Shown piece after piece: positions 45,300 to 56,262 of a stretch of 64,000 nt of DNA (positions are counted from its first letter, which is position 1; each line of letters opens with the position of its first letter). A model generated the notes under the pieces. That model saw only the letters and a program-made list of their open reading frames with translations. It had not been told where the DNA came from and did no database searches. A program made the position numbers and the translations under genes. The stretch lies in the NCBI GenBank assembly GCA_963556195.1, contig OY744533.1, positions 50,894,613 through 50,958,612 on the forward strand, in the 5' to 3' direction. The DNA is from Sepiola atlantica (Eukaryota; Mollusca; Cephalopoda; Sepiida; Sepiolidae).

Positions 45300-45490
45300 A
45301 GATCTTAATTTCCTTTAATCACGTGACAGTGCCGAGTTGATATGGCGACTGCTTGCAGATTCTAGGTTGACTCTGTGAACCGGGTTCGCGCCTTCCAACT
45401 GTCTGAAATTATTACTTTCCTGTACTGATGAGAGGAATAAGCTTGAAACGCTAGCATCTGTAGGTATAAATAATTTAATATTTAATTATA
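45300..45490 (+). repeat. tRNA-headed SINE with hammerhead family C, copy 2
   Basis: tRNA-like head: ATATGGCGACTGCTTGCAGA then CCGGGTTCGCGCC as a B-box, CTGAAATTATTACTTTCC linker, the hammerhead at 45419, and an AT-rich tail. Confidence 0.7.
45419..45464 (+). ncRNA. Hammerhead ribozyme, family C copy 2
   Basis: CCTGTA, CTGATGA, stem II GAG/CTT around GAATAAG, GAA, stem III ACGC-TA-GCAT (one C-A mismatch), C (AUC), TGTAGG. Stem I is six pairs with two G-U. The core is intact, unlike copy 1. Confidence 0.65.
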
Positions 45491-45538
<48 letters not shown>

Positions 45539-46132
45539 TAATTATAAATATTATATATATATATATATATAATATTTAATTATAAATATTATATATATAT
45601 ATATATATAATATTTAATTATAAATATTATATATATATATATATATTTAATTATAAATATTATATATATATATATTTAATTATAAATATTATATATATAT
45701 ATATATATTTAATTATAAATATTATATATATATATATATTTAATTATAAATATTATATATATATATATATATATTTAATTATAAATATTATATATATATA
45801 TATATTTAATTATAAATATTATATATATATATATATTTAATTATAAATATTATATATATATATATATATATTTAATTATAAATATTATATATATATATAT
45901 ATATTTAATTATAAATATTATAAATATATATATATTTAATTATAAATATTATATATATATATATATATTTAATTATAAATATTATATATATATATATATA
46001 TTTAATTATAAATATTATATATATATATATTTAATTATAAATATTATATATATATATATATTTAATTATAAATATTATATATATATATATTTAATTATAA
46101 ATATTATATATATATATATATATATATATTAC
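45475..46132. repeat. AT-rich tandem array, ~17-20 units
   Basis: The unit TTTAATTATAAATATTA plus a (TA)n spacer of changing length is repeated through 650 bp. It matches the tail of hammerhead family C, so the array is an expansion of that tail. Confidence 0.95.
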
Positions 46133-46210
46133 ACACATTTTTCAAGCAAACTACATCAACTTCTTAAAATATATTAATTAGGTGCAGTGAAATAGATCTC
46201 TTGTACTCAC

Positions 46211-46432
46211 GTCTCGACGATGATGGGTTTAAGATGACAGTCTGTTCAATTGCAACCGAGAAGACCACTATGACGAGGATGGTGAGGAGAACAAGACATA
46301 AGAGAACATATGACCAGCGAAGTCGCTCTAAGTATACTTTGTACATGCCGGGCTCAATGTGGCAGTTCCGTCGGACGAGATAATGGTCCCAGCTCTTGCA
46401 ATACACCACAACGCCAACCAGCAAAAAGATGA
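46211..46432 (-). CDS. Orphan exon of a two-helix membrane protein
   Basis: The 222-bp exon is bounded by a strong polypyrimidine acceptor (TTTTTTCTTTTTTAG) and a GTGAGT donor, both in phase 1. The 74 codons read through without stops: a hydrophobic start (IFLLVGVVVYC), a loop with KSWDHYLVRRNCHIEPGMY, a long helix (WSYVLLCLVLLTILVIVVFS) and a polar end (EQTVILNPSSSRR). The helices flank a Cys- and Arg-containing loop. The family was not recognised. Neighbouring exons were not found, so they lie outside or far away. Codon use is unlike the surrounding AT-rich repeats, which supports a real exon. Confidence 0.55.
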
Positions 46433-46599
46433 CTAAAAAAGAAAAAAGAAAAAATTCAAGAATTAGTTGAGAGAACAAAGAGGCCACATTATGTACAGAA
46501 AGAACCAGGCAATTTAAGACAACACCGTACATTTACAGCCACATTTTACCATGTTCTAAAATTCTATAACATTATAACTCATGTTCAACAAACAATAAA

Positions 46600-46990
46600 A
46601 AAAAATTTTTAAATAAAATATTTTACTGAGTTCCAATTTTGTAAGACATTCGTGGCAGGAACTCGTTTTGCTACTACATAAAAGAAAAACTTTCTTTTCT
46701 CCCTCCACAGAATTTCTATGGACAGAGCTTCTTTGCAAGAGCTTCCTGTCTGTGGAACACATTGCTGTGGGACAGCTTCCGTGTCGATTATAACTATTAT
46801 GGTTGTCAAAAAATTCTCGCCAAAAACCGCCCCATAAGTAATAATCAGTTCATATCATTAATCAATGTTAAAACTCTCATAGTGTTTCTCATCTTTTAAC
46901 TGACAACCATTTCTGTCTGATAAACCCTTATCCTCGAGTAGCTCTTGGCTTTGATAAGTGGAGACTCAATAGTAAAAAAAAAAAACAGTT
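46600..46990 (+). mobile_element. CR1/Jockey-like LINE 3' end
   Basis: The frame NFYGQSFFARASCLWNTLLW is the RT C-terminal block (R.S.LWN.LP) of this LINE. The tail with CCCTTATCCTCGAGTAGCTC, TTGATAAGTGGAGACTC and an A-run follows. 5' truncated. Confidence 0.7.
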
Positions 46991-47931
46991 CAAATTTAGA
47001 GATAAAATAAAATATTAAAATTGTATCAGCCAATCAAAGGGCCGAAAAATAAGCTCCCATGAAAAAAAAAAGACGTTGAAATCATTCCCGTCAATGGCCA
47101 AGAACCGATGAAACTCTTTATAAACAAATTCGGCAGTTGAGAAAGTCAGTCTTGCAAAAAACTTATCTGTAAGCACACACACACACACACACAACCAGTT
47201 GCTATGGCAACCAATCCTGATCTGTTGAACTGTCACTCACTTGCACAAGAAATACAGTTAAATGTTAAACAGCAGTGATTTTGTTTCAGGTTCGCCCAAG
47301 CATTCTCTCCAGCATTAAACTGTTTGGATCATTCCAAAGTTACTGATATATTGTAAATAACATTCATACATAGTTTGTACAGATTGCTTTTGCCATTTGT
47401 TTGATTACTGGTGGTATTCATCCGGCGTTGCCGTTGTGAAAATATATTGTTGGTCAGAAATAATTTCAAATATAGTAATGTTAACAATTTTTGCCGTGAA
47501 CAAAAAGTTTAAAATAACATTTGCAATATGAGGTCAAGTAATAAAAATATTGTTAGTGCGACTGTGTTTCTTATATTTTTAACTTTTATTGCTGATTGAT
47601 AGCAATCTTTTTTCACACACATCTATCTCCCCAGCAGGCTCCCTAACGAAATTTCACTGGAAGAGCAAAAACATGATAATTCAAGGTTTGTTTGTTTTGA
47701 AAGGTTGTGAATGATAAAATTCGTAGAAATGAAATAAGGTAAACATTGTTATTACTCTGACTACCTTTCTCATCTTGAATGTTATTCTCACAGCGTTTTG
47801 TCCGATGTAACCTCCAACCTTCTTCAGAGGTGTCTTGTCGAACTCGGGAATCTGTACGAAACCCTTTATTAAATCAATGGGTATAGCTTGCTCTTGTTCT
47901 GTCAGCCATGATCGGGTAGAAGCTTTAAGTA
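46991..47931. other. No supported gene
   Basis: A (CA)n patch lies at 47175-47193. Other frames lack domains. Confidence 0.4.
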
Positions 47932-48390
47932 GGGGTGGGACGTAATGGGTGAAAATTTCAGATTCATGCGACTAGTATTTTTTTGTATTCATTTATACAT
48001 AAATAACACTAAACAATCAAACATTTTGAAAATTTTGCAAAATTCAGAAGGTGCAGGCCAAAAATAGCCGTTAGGGCTCCACGGGACTCAAAATCCATCA
48101 TTTTTCGGTGAAAAAGTAGTTTCATGCGACATTGCAGGTCCTAAAACATCCTCAAAAGCTATGAATGGATATAGATGGTTAAATCTGATATAGTACTTTA
48201 ATTTAGGACCATTTTCAGGCTGTGAAAGGGTTTTCATGAATGTAAAATAGTCAAAAACTATTGGCCTGCACCTTCTGAATTTTGCAAAATTTTCAAAATG
48301 TTTGATTGTTTAGTGTTATTTATGTATAAATGAACACAAAAAAATATTACTCGCATGAATCTGAAATTTTCACCCATTACGCCCCACCCC
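47932..48390. mobile_element. MITE with ~140-bp inverted ends and TA duplication
   Basis: Ends GGGGTGGGACGTAATGGGTG and the complement of GGGGTGGGGCGTAATGGGTG; TA flanks both sides (47930-47931, 48391-48392). The arms also share GCAAAATTCAGAAGGTGCAG. Interior of about 180 bp, non-coding. The TA target fits Tc1/mariner-type ends, though it is not related in sequence to the Tigger element at 4739. Confidence 0.85.
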
Positions 48391-48944
48391 TACTTTAAGT
48401 AATTCGTAATTCTATTCTTAGTAGTGTCTGCACTGAGGATTAAACCTTCAACCTCCAGAACTGATTATTACTGAGAACTTTTATCCGTTGCGGGACAAGT
48501 GCTAGTATTTTTATATTCATTATTTTTTAAGGTCATATTATAAAAAAAATTATGTTCATTAAAAGTTCTTCATTTGAAAATTTATTGCTAATTCTACTTT
48601 CAATATATTTTGGAATATGTTTAATTATTGCCAGTGGGTGATTTGAAAGTGGATGTACAGATACATGGTTGGCATTTTATATAACACTTATTTAAATTAA
48701 GTGTGACATCAAGAAAATTAACTTGTTTAATATCAATAGTTAATTCTACTTTTAAACCTTTTTTTTTCATTTGCTTATATATTATCTTTCTATTTTAGTT
48801 TTTTCTGATTTAGTAGTAATGATATCTCTAACTATTAATAGACCATCATCTCTATAAAGGCCAATGTCGTCGACATCTATGTCTATGATAAGGCTCTATT
48901 ATATATATAGGACAACGTGTATGTATGTTTCTATATAATATACT

Positions 48945-49370
48945 AGACGAATTAATTCCCAGAACAGAAACATTTTGCACTACTTTTATGTCCGCTTACG
49001 AAGATTAAAATCAAGATATAATGATACTAAACCTTATGTCTAGAATCCTTATTCTAATTTTGATGAAAATCCATTACATGATTTTGATTTTAGAAAATGT
49101 CTAAAATTTAAGACTTAAGCCTAAGAGGTCTTCAGAAGAAATTAGAATTCAGGGAATCTTGCTTAACTGGTGTCTAATGACTGTGGATCAAATTTAATGC
49201 AAATTTGAAATATTTGAATATTCAGATGGGAGGTTGTGCCCATATTATGCCCCCCCCCCTAAACCCTTTAAAATACTCCAAAGAAACTTAAATTTGGAGA
49301 ATATTTATTAATTGATGTCTAATACCTATTGGTAAAATTCTAGAAAAATGGTAGGTATAATAAAATGTCA
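48945..49370 (+). repeat. Repeat family R1, copy 4
   Basis: Starts ACTAGACGAA after TA-rich sequence and runs parallel to 2388-2880, with a C-run at 49251-49259. Confidence 0.7.
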
Positions 49371-49586
49371 GTGATGGGTGTTTTGTTTTTCTTTAGGTCA
49401 TCAGAAATGATAATTTTTATATGAAAAATTGAATTATTGTATGATTTTATATACTTACCTATTACTAATGAAAGTCTGGTATCTGTCTGTCTGACCCGAT
49501 AACTGTACTATAACTTCTATTAAATTGTACTATTTTTTAATGTTCAGTTATTCAGGTATTATCTTTCAATGGTCAATTCAGAGAGA

Positions 49587-49665
49587 GAGCTAGTAGTATA
49601 GTATCTGTTCTGTTATCATGAGACCATTCTTTCAGGCATTACCTCCTCCTCCTCGGGGGCGTAGC
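49587..49665 (+). repeat. Short U2-like-head repeat, copy 3
   Basis: ATAGTATCTGTTCTGTTATC, GACCATTCTTTCAGGCATTAC, CTCCTCCTCCTCGGGGGCG: same order as the two copies at 24807-24955. Confidence 0.5.
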
Positions 49666-50739
49666 ATATGTCAACAAGAAATTGTCACAATCAGATGTGT
49701 ATTAGAAATCTCAACGCTTACATCACATACTAGCAAAAAAAATATGGGACCGAAGTGAGCATATTATTGCTAGCTTTAGTAATATATCTACATAAATAGC
49801 AAGTGAAAACACTGGAGAATGATAATTTCTTTTTTTCTGCTATTTTTGATGAAGGGTGTACGCTGGTATCTTTAAGAAACTTCTGGATATTACTCCATTA
49901 ACGTTCATGGTCCTTTTTAAGCATCAGAAGGATAATTAGCCATATTTCAGTAACATCTGTGGGATATTTTGTTTTTTAGAGATATCTAAAGCTAATAATA
50001 AAGATTGAAGTCTTTGGAATGTTACACCTACTGTCTGGTGTCTATTGGCGACACTGGTGTCTCAGTTTTTAGTAGATTGTGAAAATATAGAGTCGAAGGA
50101 TACAATTAGTTTCATTTATTATTCAATCAAAAAAAATTTGATAAGTAGTCCTTATAATCAACACATTTTTATATACAGTATAAATGAATGCTCTAAATAC
50201 CCTATAAAGTGAAGTAAATCTTTGAAAGTAATTTTGCTCAAATATAATTTTGTATTAACAAAAGAGTTTTTGTAATCATTAAATTAAAGAAAAAAAAGGA
50301 ATTGAAAATGGGTTAAAGTTGACAACAAACAAAAAGCAATTTCGGTCAAGACTTAATCCACTTAACCACTTTACTGCCATTTGATCCTTGACACATCGAT
50401 TCACAATTAGCGACTAGTAGAAACAGAAGACGGAAAACGAATTCTATACGTTGAAATTCAAAGTAGAGAAATAATGCACAATTCTTAAGTGTCATAGGCG
50501 GTGCCTATTTAGGACCTCTGTAAATTAACATTTTACAGTTTCCACCATCACACGAACCCCATTACATAAATCTACTGCATCGTTATGTTTATGGTAGGTG
50601 CTGGACTGTAAAACATTCACAGCAAAAACTCATCTCCCTACAACCACAGCAAAGAAATTTCCTTTCTCTCTCTTATTTACCAAAAACCAAACGAAACTTC
50701 CATGAAGAAAGAGTAGATGGAGTGAGTTCAGGGAACTTC
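49666..50739. other. No recognisable gene
   Basis: AT-rich unique sequence. Confidence 0.4.
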
Positions 50740-51218
50740 TACCATTACTAACTAGCAGAGCGTTACCACTGTCGATCATGACTATCAGGCATGTGTATGC
50801 AGCATGATGATGTATGGAAGTGAAACCTGGTCAGTAAAGGTTGAGTACATGTGTTGCATGGAGATAAATGATATGAGAATAATATGATGGATGTGCAATT
50901 TTGGTATTAAAGACAGGCTTAGATCTGATGAGCTCAGAGGAAGATTAAATCTGGACAGTATAGAGAAATGTATGTGGAAGAGTAAACTTCGATGGTATGG
51001 CCATGTTGAAAGTGTTGAAAGAATTGATGAGACTTCTTATGTTAGTAGATGTAGACCAGTTGAGGTAGTAGGGTTAGTTCACAGAGAAAACAGAAGAAGT
51101 GATAAGAACGGATTTGAAAGAAAGGATAAATAAAGACCTGGCCAGAAATAGGTTCGTTTAGAAGTCAATTTCTAAAAGCCGTCCAACGTATACTAGCATG
51201 TAAAATGGATGTTAAGCC

Positions 51219-51275
<57 letters not shown>

Positions 51276-51280
51276 ATCAG
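50740..51280 (+). mobile_element. LINE 3' end (RTE-like) with (ATG)n tail
   Basis: MMYGSETWSVKVEYM, then after a stop the frame 50891-51133 with KCMWKSKLRWYGHVESV, the usual C-terminal block of this LINE group (LRWFGHVERM). A conserved 3' UTR (CCGTCCAACGTATACTAGCA, GGATGTTAAGCCG) leads into the (ATG)n tail at 51219-51275. 5' truncated and broken. Confidence 0.78.
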
Positions 51281-51289
51281 TGGATAATA

Positions 51290-51650
51290 ACGTTGCAGTA
51301 GAAACCACAAACATATTATGCGAGAAGTGAAGCCGCAGTTCACCATAATGCAGCAAGTTGCAAAAACTTAAGCGATCAAACAAGAAATTTCCACGAACAG
51401 AGTTGCTTTCCAAGAACTTCCCATTTGTGGAACACATTACCACAGGAATACTTCCTTGCAGACTACAGCATGATCGTCTTTCAATCTAATGACAACAAAT
51501 ACTTGTCATAAACCGTCCCCATAATTAATCAAACTTTGTTCATTCCATTAATTAATCATTTTCAATCTTCTCTTCATCATAAACTCTTATCTTCGAGTGG
51601 CTTTTGGTCTTGATAAGTGGTGACTCATTAGTTAAAAAAAAAGTCAGATA
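51290..51650 (+). mobile_element. CR1/Jockey-like LINE 3' end, copy 2
   Basis: RTSHLWNTLPQEYFLADYSM and VFQSNDNKYLS in the RT C-terminal frame, stop, then the tail with CTTATCTTCGAGTGGC and TTGATAAGTGGTGACTC and an A-run. It abuts the previous LINE's ATG tail. Confidence 0.75.
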
Positions 51651-52017
51651 GGCCTAAAACCATGCATTTTGTGGCCATACGTTAATCATTAGAAACAAAT
51701 CCTAGAGAAGCCCCCAGAACCTAATTATTATTGGTGATGGTAAAGGGTACTACCATCTGTGATATAAAAAGTGATGCACAGAAAATGTAGTCCTTTTCCC
51801 TTGGACTGTCTGATGATAAACACCCCACCAACATGTGTGTGCTTGGCAAACATGCTTCACGGTATGTAAGACGTTCCTTTCAACTTTCGCATGCATCCTT
51901 CTCTTTGTTATACACATTCTCATGGACTCAATGTCAGGTTCGCGTAGAATAAATGTGCTTTTGCATATGTCATTATTTCAAAGTTGTTTGTTTTCATTGG
52001 TAAATGCTTGTATTTGA

Positions 52018-52048
<31 letters not shown>

Positions 52049-53140
52049 AAAGGAAATAGTTGTTTGCTTGAAGCATTGCTGGTAAACAAGTGTGTCTGTC
52101 CTTAAGTGAAATGGTATAAGAAGAAGGAATTGAATAGACTAATTCGATCTGACCATGCATTAATTTATTTTACCTAATTATTTCCCTTTGACCGTCACTA
52201 ACTCCAGCCATCTTCGAGCTGATCGAATAACCATCCTAAGTATCCCCCTTTAATCATTATTTTGACTTCGCTACCCCTTCTGGCCATCTGTTGATTCGAA
52301 CCTATATTTACAATAGCAACACTTAAACCTAAATATTAAATAAAAATAAAAAATAAAATAAAAATTTGTAAAAAATCTAAATATTAATATTTTAAAGATT
52401 AACTAAATTAATTAATCTTGATTATTTATAACATAACTTAACGATTGTATTTCATCTTTCTTTTTCTTCTCCCTGTCACAATTTTCTGCAAGCCTTCTCC
52501 TACTTTCTGTGCATCTCATGTTTTGAATAGTGGCGTCACTCTTGGTGTTCCTTACTTGAGACGTCCTGTCCAATTTTTTGAAAAAGAGAGGTTGTTCCTC
52601 TCGAAATGATTAAAGTTTCTACCATTCCAGACTTTTAAATATTTAGCAATAAATTACTGTCTTTATATTTAAAAATTTTTGAAATATAAATAAATTGATC
52701 TGAGATTTATACATTTATACAGTCTCCTGTCATTTATTTTTGTTCATCCCATATTCCACCTCCGGTGTTCACCATTGCATTGCTCCTGCCTCGGAATTCT
52801 CACCTTCATACTTAATAATTAGAACGAAGGTGTAGACATATTTTTTAAACCATTGTTTCGTAATAGTATTATTTTTTTTTAAAACCATAACAATGTGTAA
52901 TGTTAAAGTAAATAAAATTTATTTTAATCTGAGCTTTACACCCTTTCTAACTCAAATCGGCGTAGCCGTGCTTACAGACATAATGTGATTTTCTGACCCA
53001 AAAGTCCATTACCATCGGACGATGAAGAAAAAAAAATAGAAAAATATTGCTTTGACAAGGAGAATTTTATTTCTCGAAAGTTCAGATTAAAATAAATTTT
53101 ATTTATTTTAACACTACACATTGTTAAGGTTTTTTCAAAA
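51651..53140. other. No recognisable gene
   Basis: (CA)n(TA)n at 52019-52045. AATAAAATTTATTTTAATCTGA (52911) is roughly inverted at 53085-53110 (AGATTAAAATAAATTTTATT), a foldback flanking the Penelope tail. Confidence 0.4.
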
Positions 53141-53143
53141 AAA

Positions 53144-53146
<3 letters not shown>

Positions 53147-53186
<40 letters not shown>
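53147..53186. repeat. (TA)n at the 3' end of the Penelope-like copy
   Basis: About 20 TA units downstream (minus-strand sense) of the GIY-YIG frame and its hammerhead. Confidence 0.95.
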
Positions 53187-53193
<7 letters not shown>

Positions 53194-53306
53194 TAACCGA
53201 CAATTCTTGTCTGGATATTTTCGTATTGATCCCTTCAATTTTCCGGATTAAAGTCTTAATCTCGGAAGAAAATTGGCTGATGAAACTGCCGTAATTAACG
53301 TTTTCG

Positions 53307-53348
53307 TCCAGAGTACTTTCTGACCCATCTGGGTCCATCTTCAGTGGA
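53307..53348 (-). ncRNA. Hammerhead ribozyme next to Penelope-like ORF (family H)
   Basis: Minus strand: TCCA, CTGAAGA, stem II TG(G)ACCC-AGAT-GGGTCA, GAA, stem III AGTACT, C (CUC), TGGA. Stem I TCCA/TGGA is perfect; stem II six pairs with one bulged G. It sits 90 bp downstream of the GIY-YIG stop codon. Hammerheads are known in Penelope-like elements, which fits. Confidence 0.68.
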
Positions 53349-53436
53349 TTAATGTCAAACAGGTAAAGACCTGGAGTGAGATTTATAATTAATTATGGCG
53401 GGAAAAATTTTAATATGAAACTATATTTATTAAGTA

Positions 53437-53760
53437 TTATAAGCATTTAAGTATATTAGTACTAGTGTTAAAATTAATCTTGTTAATAGCCGGGTTTTTT
53501 GTTTTAATTAGTAAAGCTTCTAGTATGTGGAGTTTTTGTGTGTTAGTATTGTGTTCTAGGATTTTAGTATTGTCTACGAGAAGTTTTCGGATTTGCGAGC
53601 GGGGACAGGAATGTTCGTTAGTGAGGTGTCTGGCTATAGCGCTATTATCGGATAGATGCATGGTCAACCTCCTGGACAAAGTCGTCGTAGTCGAGCAAAT
53701 ATACGTTTTTTCTTTGGTTGTCGGAGACACAGTCTCCCAATGGACATATAAACTTGTATA
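53437..53760 (-). mobile_element. Penelope-like element, GIY-YIG endonuclease end
   Basis: Minus strand: KFICPLGDCVSDN in one frame, then the next frame with KEKTYICSTTTTLSRRLTMH, SAIARHL, CPRSQIRKLLVDNTKILEHN and LHILEALLIKTKNPAINK. This is the C-terminal GIY-YIG nuclease of a Penelope-like retroelement. The Y-x-G of the second signature reads YIC, so a key Gly is lost. A frameshift lies near 53725. RT and the 5' part are absent: the copy starts at a short hairpin (GTATACTAGGC...GCCTAGTATAC, 53756-53787). Confidence 0.82.
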
Positions 53761-53989
53761 CTAGGCTCGACCAAAGGCCTAGTATACTGAAGATTAGATT
53801 GAAAGTTCAGTCCTCAGTGTGGGTGATACTAAGAATACAATTACGAATTACCGAAGACTTCTACGCGGTCATGGCTGACGTAACGAGAACAAGCTACCCC
53901 CGTTGATTAAATAAAGAGCAAGCTACCCCTATGAATCAAATGAAGGGTTTCGTTCGAAATTCTGTACAAATTCCCGAGTTCGACAAGAT

Positions 53990-54038
53990 ATACCTGAAGA
54001 AGTTCGGATGTTACATCAGCCGAAACGTTGTAAGAATG
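53990..54038 (+). ncRNA. Weak hammerhead-like motif
   Basis: CTGAAGA, a partly paired stem II (GATGT/ACATC at its top), GAA, stem III AC-GTT-GT, A (GUA). Stem I does not pair. It is in inverse orientation to the 53307 motif across the Penelope fragment, as terminal repeats of such elements can be. Confidence 0.35.
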
Positions 54039-54189
54039 ACATCCAAGATAAGGATAGTAGTCTAAATAATCCAAATAATACAAATTATGTTCAGTTATGC
54101 ACTACTACTGTTGATAAAGGTATGAACCCTCAAAACCCGTAACAACTTCGATTTAACTAATAGTGCAGCAATATTTGGATGTTGGTGTG

Positions 54190-54330
54190 TAACAATAGTG
54201 TTCTTTTATGCATTAACGAGTCACCACTTATCAAGCTCTAAAGGCCACTCGAGGATAAGGGTTAATGAGTTTATCATGTGGACGTTAAGACAACACAGTG
54301 AGGATTGGTAACGATGGTTGATACTGGGGA
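54190..54330 (-). repeat. CR1/Jockey-like LINE tail, inverted copy
   Basis: GAGTCACCACTTATCAAGCT, CACTCGAGGATAAGGGTTAA and CAGTGAGGATTGGTAACG, complement of the 46850 and 51520 tails. Confidence 0.65.
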
Positions 54331-54528
54331 GAATTTGATTATTTAAGATGACGGCTCAGCAAGAATTTGTTTACATTGGACTTGAAAACGACCATGTGGC
54401 ATTGTGTTCTAAAGACGGGTCGTTCTTGGAAAGAAACTTTGCTCATGGAAGTTTCGTTTAGTTTTAGGTATACAGAGGAAGAAAGCAAAATGATTTACAG
54501 TGGTTTTAACTAGATGAGTTTTGGTACT

Positions 54529-54718
54529 TCTGCAGTTTACGGACCGTATTATTATTTAGATAGTATTTTCAAGTTAAATTCAATTTTTACAGTATCTTTT
54601 GTTTATGAAATTGTTAGATGAAAGTACAGAATAATTAACAAAGCCCACATCCCCATGTTAAGAATGGGTTTCTAAATAATAACGTTATCATTTCAGCACG
54701 GTCCATAAATTACAGAAC
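54529..54718. mobile_element. ~190-bp MITE, family M2 copy 2
   Basis: ACTTCTGCAGTTTACGGACC at the left and TTTCAGCACGGTCCATAAAT at the right; the interior matches 38371-38580 in inverse orientation (CTTAACATGG/CCATGTTAAG segments). Confidence 0.7.
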
Positions 54719-54869
54719 TATCCGAGTTTTTATTGTGAATGCTTTAGAAGGAAAACCATAGATTGGTGTTCAGTCGAGCACCTACCATGAAAATAACGAT
54801 AGAGTAGAGAAAGACTAGCAGCCTCTCTTCTGTGAGAAAGAAGCAGTAGGGAAGAGAAGAGAACATCCT

Positions 54870-55015
54870 CTATTAGATTTCTAAGACGGTATTTTCCACA
54901 TTAGGTTAAATTAAGCAGAGGAATGGAAAATTCCATTCGAAGTTAGAGCAACGTGTCGGAATATGACGTTACAGACAGGAAGTCCGAAATGAGACATGAT
55001 GAAATAGAGAGAAAG
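54870..55015 (+). repeat. Repeat family R2, copy 3
   Basis: CACATTAGGTTAAATTAAGC, GGAAAATTCCATTCGAAGTT, GACGTTACAGACAGGAAGTC. Confidence 0.65.
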
Positions 55016-55204
55016 ATCGACCTCTTTGGCGAGTGAACTGTGGGGTTCGAAGAATTCCTCATGTATCGTTTCCAATAGGTATTTTGTTTCAACATCGGAT
55101 AAACACAAAAAAAAGGTTGATATGCCATAAAACAGACAATCCCAGACAAACACCAAACGCTTCAAATCTTTCACACGTTGCAAGTGGTGTTCATTGCGTT
55201 TACT

Positions 55205-55495
55205 GAAGAGGTAACAGTACAGAGAGATGTGTGCAGAACAAAAGACTACGATGGTATGGCCACATTGAAATAATGGATGAGAGTTTTTGAGTTAGTAGAT
55301 GTAGAACAGTTAAGGTAGCAAGTTCCGTTCACTGGGGAAAGCCGAGGAAAACAGGGGAGGAAATAATAAAAATGCACCTGAGAGAAAGAGGGATAAATAA
55401 AGACCTGGCCAGAGATAGGTTACTTTGGAAATCAATTTCTTAAAGCTGTACAACGCATGCCAGCATGTAAAACAGACGTTAAACAGAATAATAAT
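55205..55495 (+). mobile_element. LINE 3' end (RTE-like), copy 2
   Basis: GACTACGATGGTATGGCCAC (LRWYGH block in DNA) and TAAAGACCTGGCCAGAGATA, parallel to 50940-51200. Ends TAAAACAGACGTTAAACAG before the trinucleotide tail. Confidence 0.75.
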
Positions 55496-55623
55496 AAGAA
55501 GACGAAGAAGAAGAAGACGACGAAGACGAAGACGACGAAGACGATGATGATGATGATGATGAAGACGATGATGATGATGACGACGATGATGATGACGACG
55601 ATGACGATGATGACGATGATGAT

Positions 55624-55658
<35 letters not shown>

Positions 55659-55691
55659 TGATGACGATGACGATGATGATGATGATGATGT
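55496..55691 (+). repeat. (GAA/GAC/GAT)n LINE tail
   Basis: Mixed trinucleotides GAA, GAC and GAT for almost 200 bp, an expanded and diverged form of the (ATG)n tail of this LINE. The His-rich and Met-rich frames are artefacts. Confidence 0.95.
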
Positions 55692-56262
55692 AACATAAAG
55701 AGTCGGATTTGTTTGTCTCCCAAGGTTAGATATAGACTAGGTTTACCCAACCCAACTCCCGCAAAACGAGGCACTGGCATGGCTTCAAAAATAGCCTGAT
55801 TGGTCCCATCGACATTCTCTTATGGATGAGGATTGAACTTTCAACCTCTAGAAGACTGTCACTTAGAACTGATTATTCTAGTCTTAATTTTGGGAACTTA
55901 AACCTAGTCTTGTTTTTTTTTCTTAGATGTGTAGTGTTACTACTTATCTTTCTATACATAAAGTTAAGTATGCAGCACTTTTATCCGTTGCGTCACGTTA
56001 TTCTTCTTCTACTTGTTTAAGATTGTACAATGTTTTAGAGTAATTTTCTGAAAGTATAATGTAGTTTTGAGAAGGCCAGTTTGAGGTTTTTGTGTTTTGC
56101 TTTTGTTGTATATTTTGGGGGTTATCTCATAGTTTCTTTTTTGTTTCGTATAATCTATAGTAAAGTAAATTCGTATGTGTCAGCATGATGCTTCTTTTGT
56201 CAGGCTTGATTCTGTTGTTGGCATTAGCTGGTTCGATTCTTTTATAGAATCAGGTACTTATA

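Noticed and set aside
55310..55780. 156-codon His/Arg-rich frame
   Set aside because: Translation of the trinucleotide tail of a LINE on the opposite strand.
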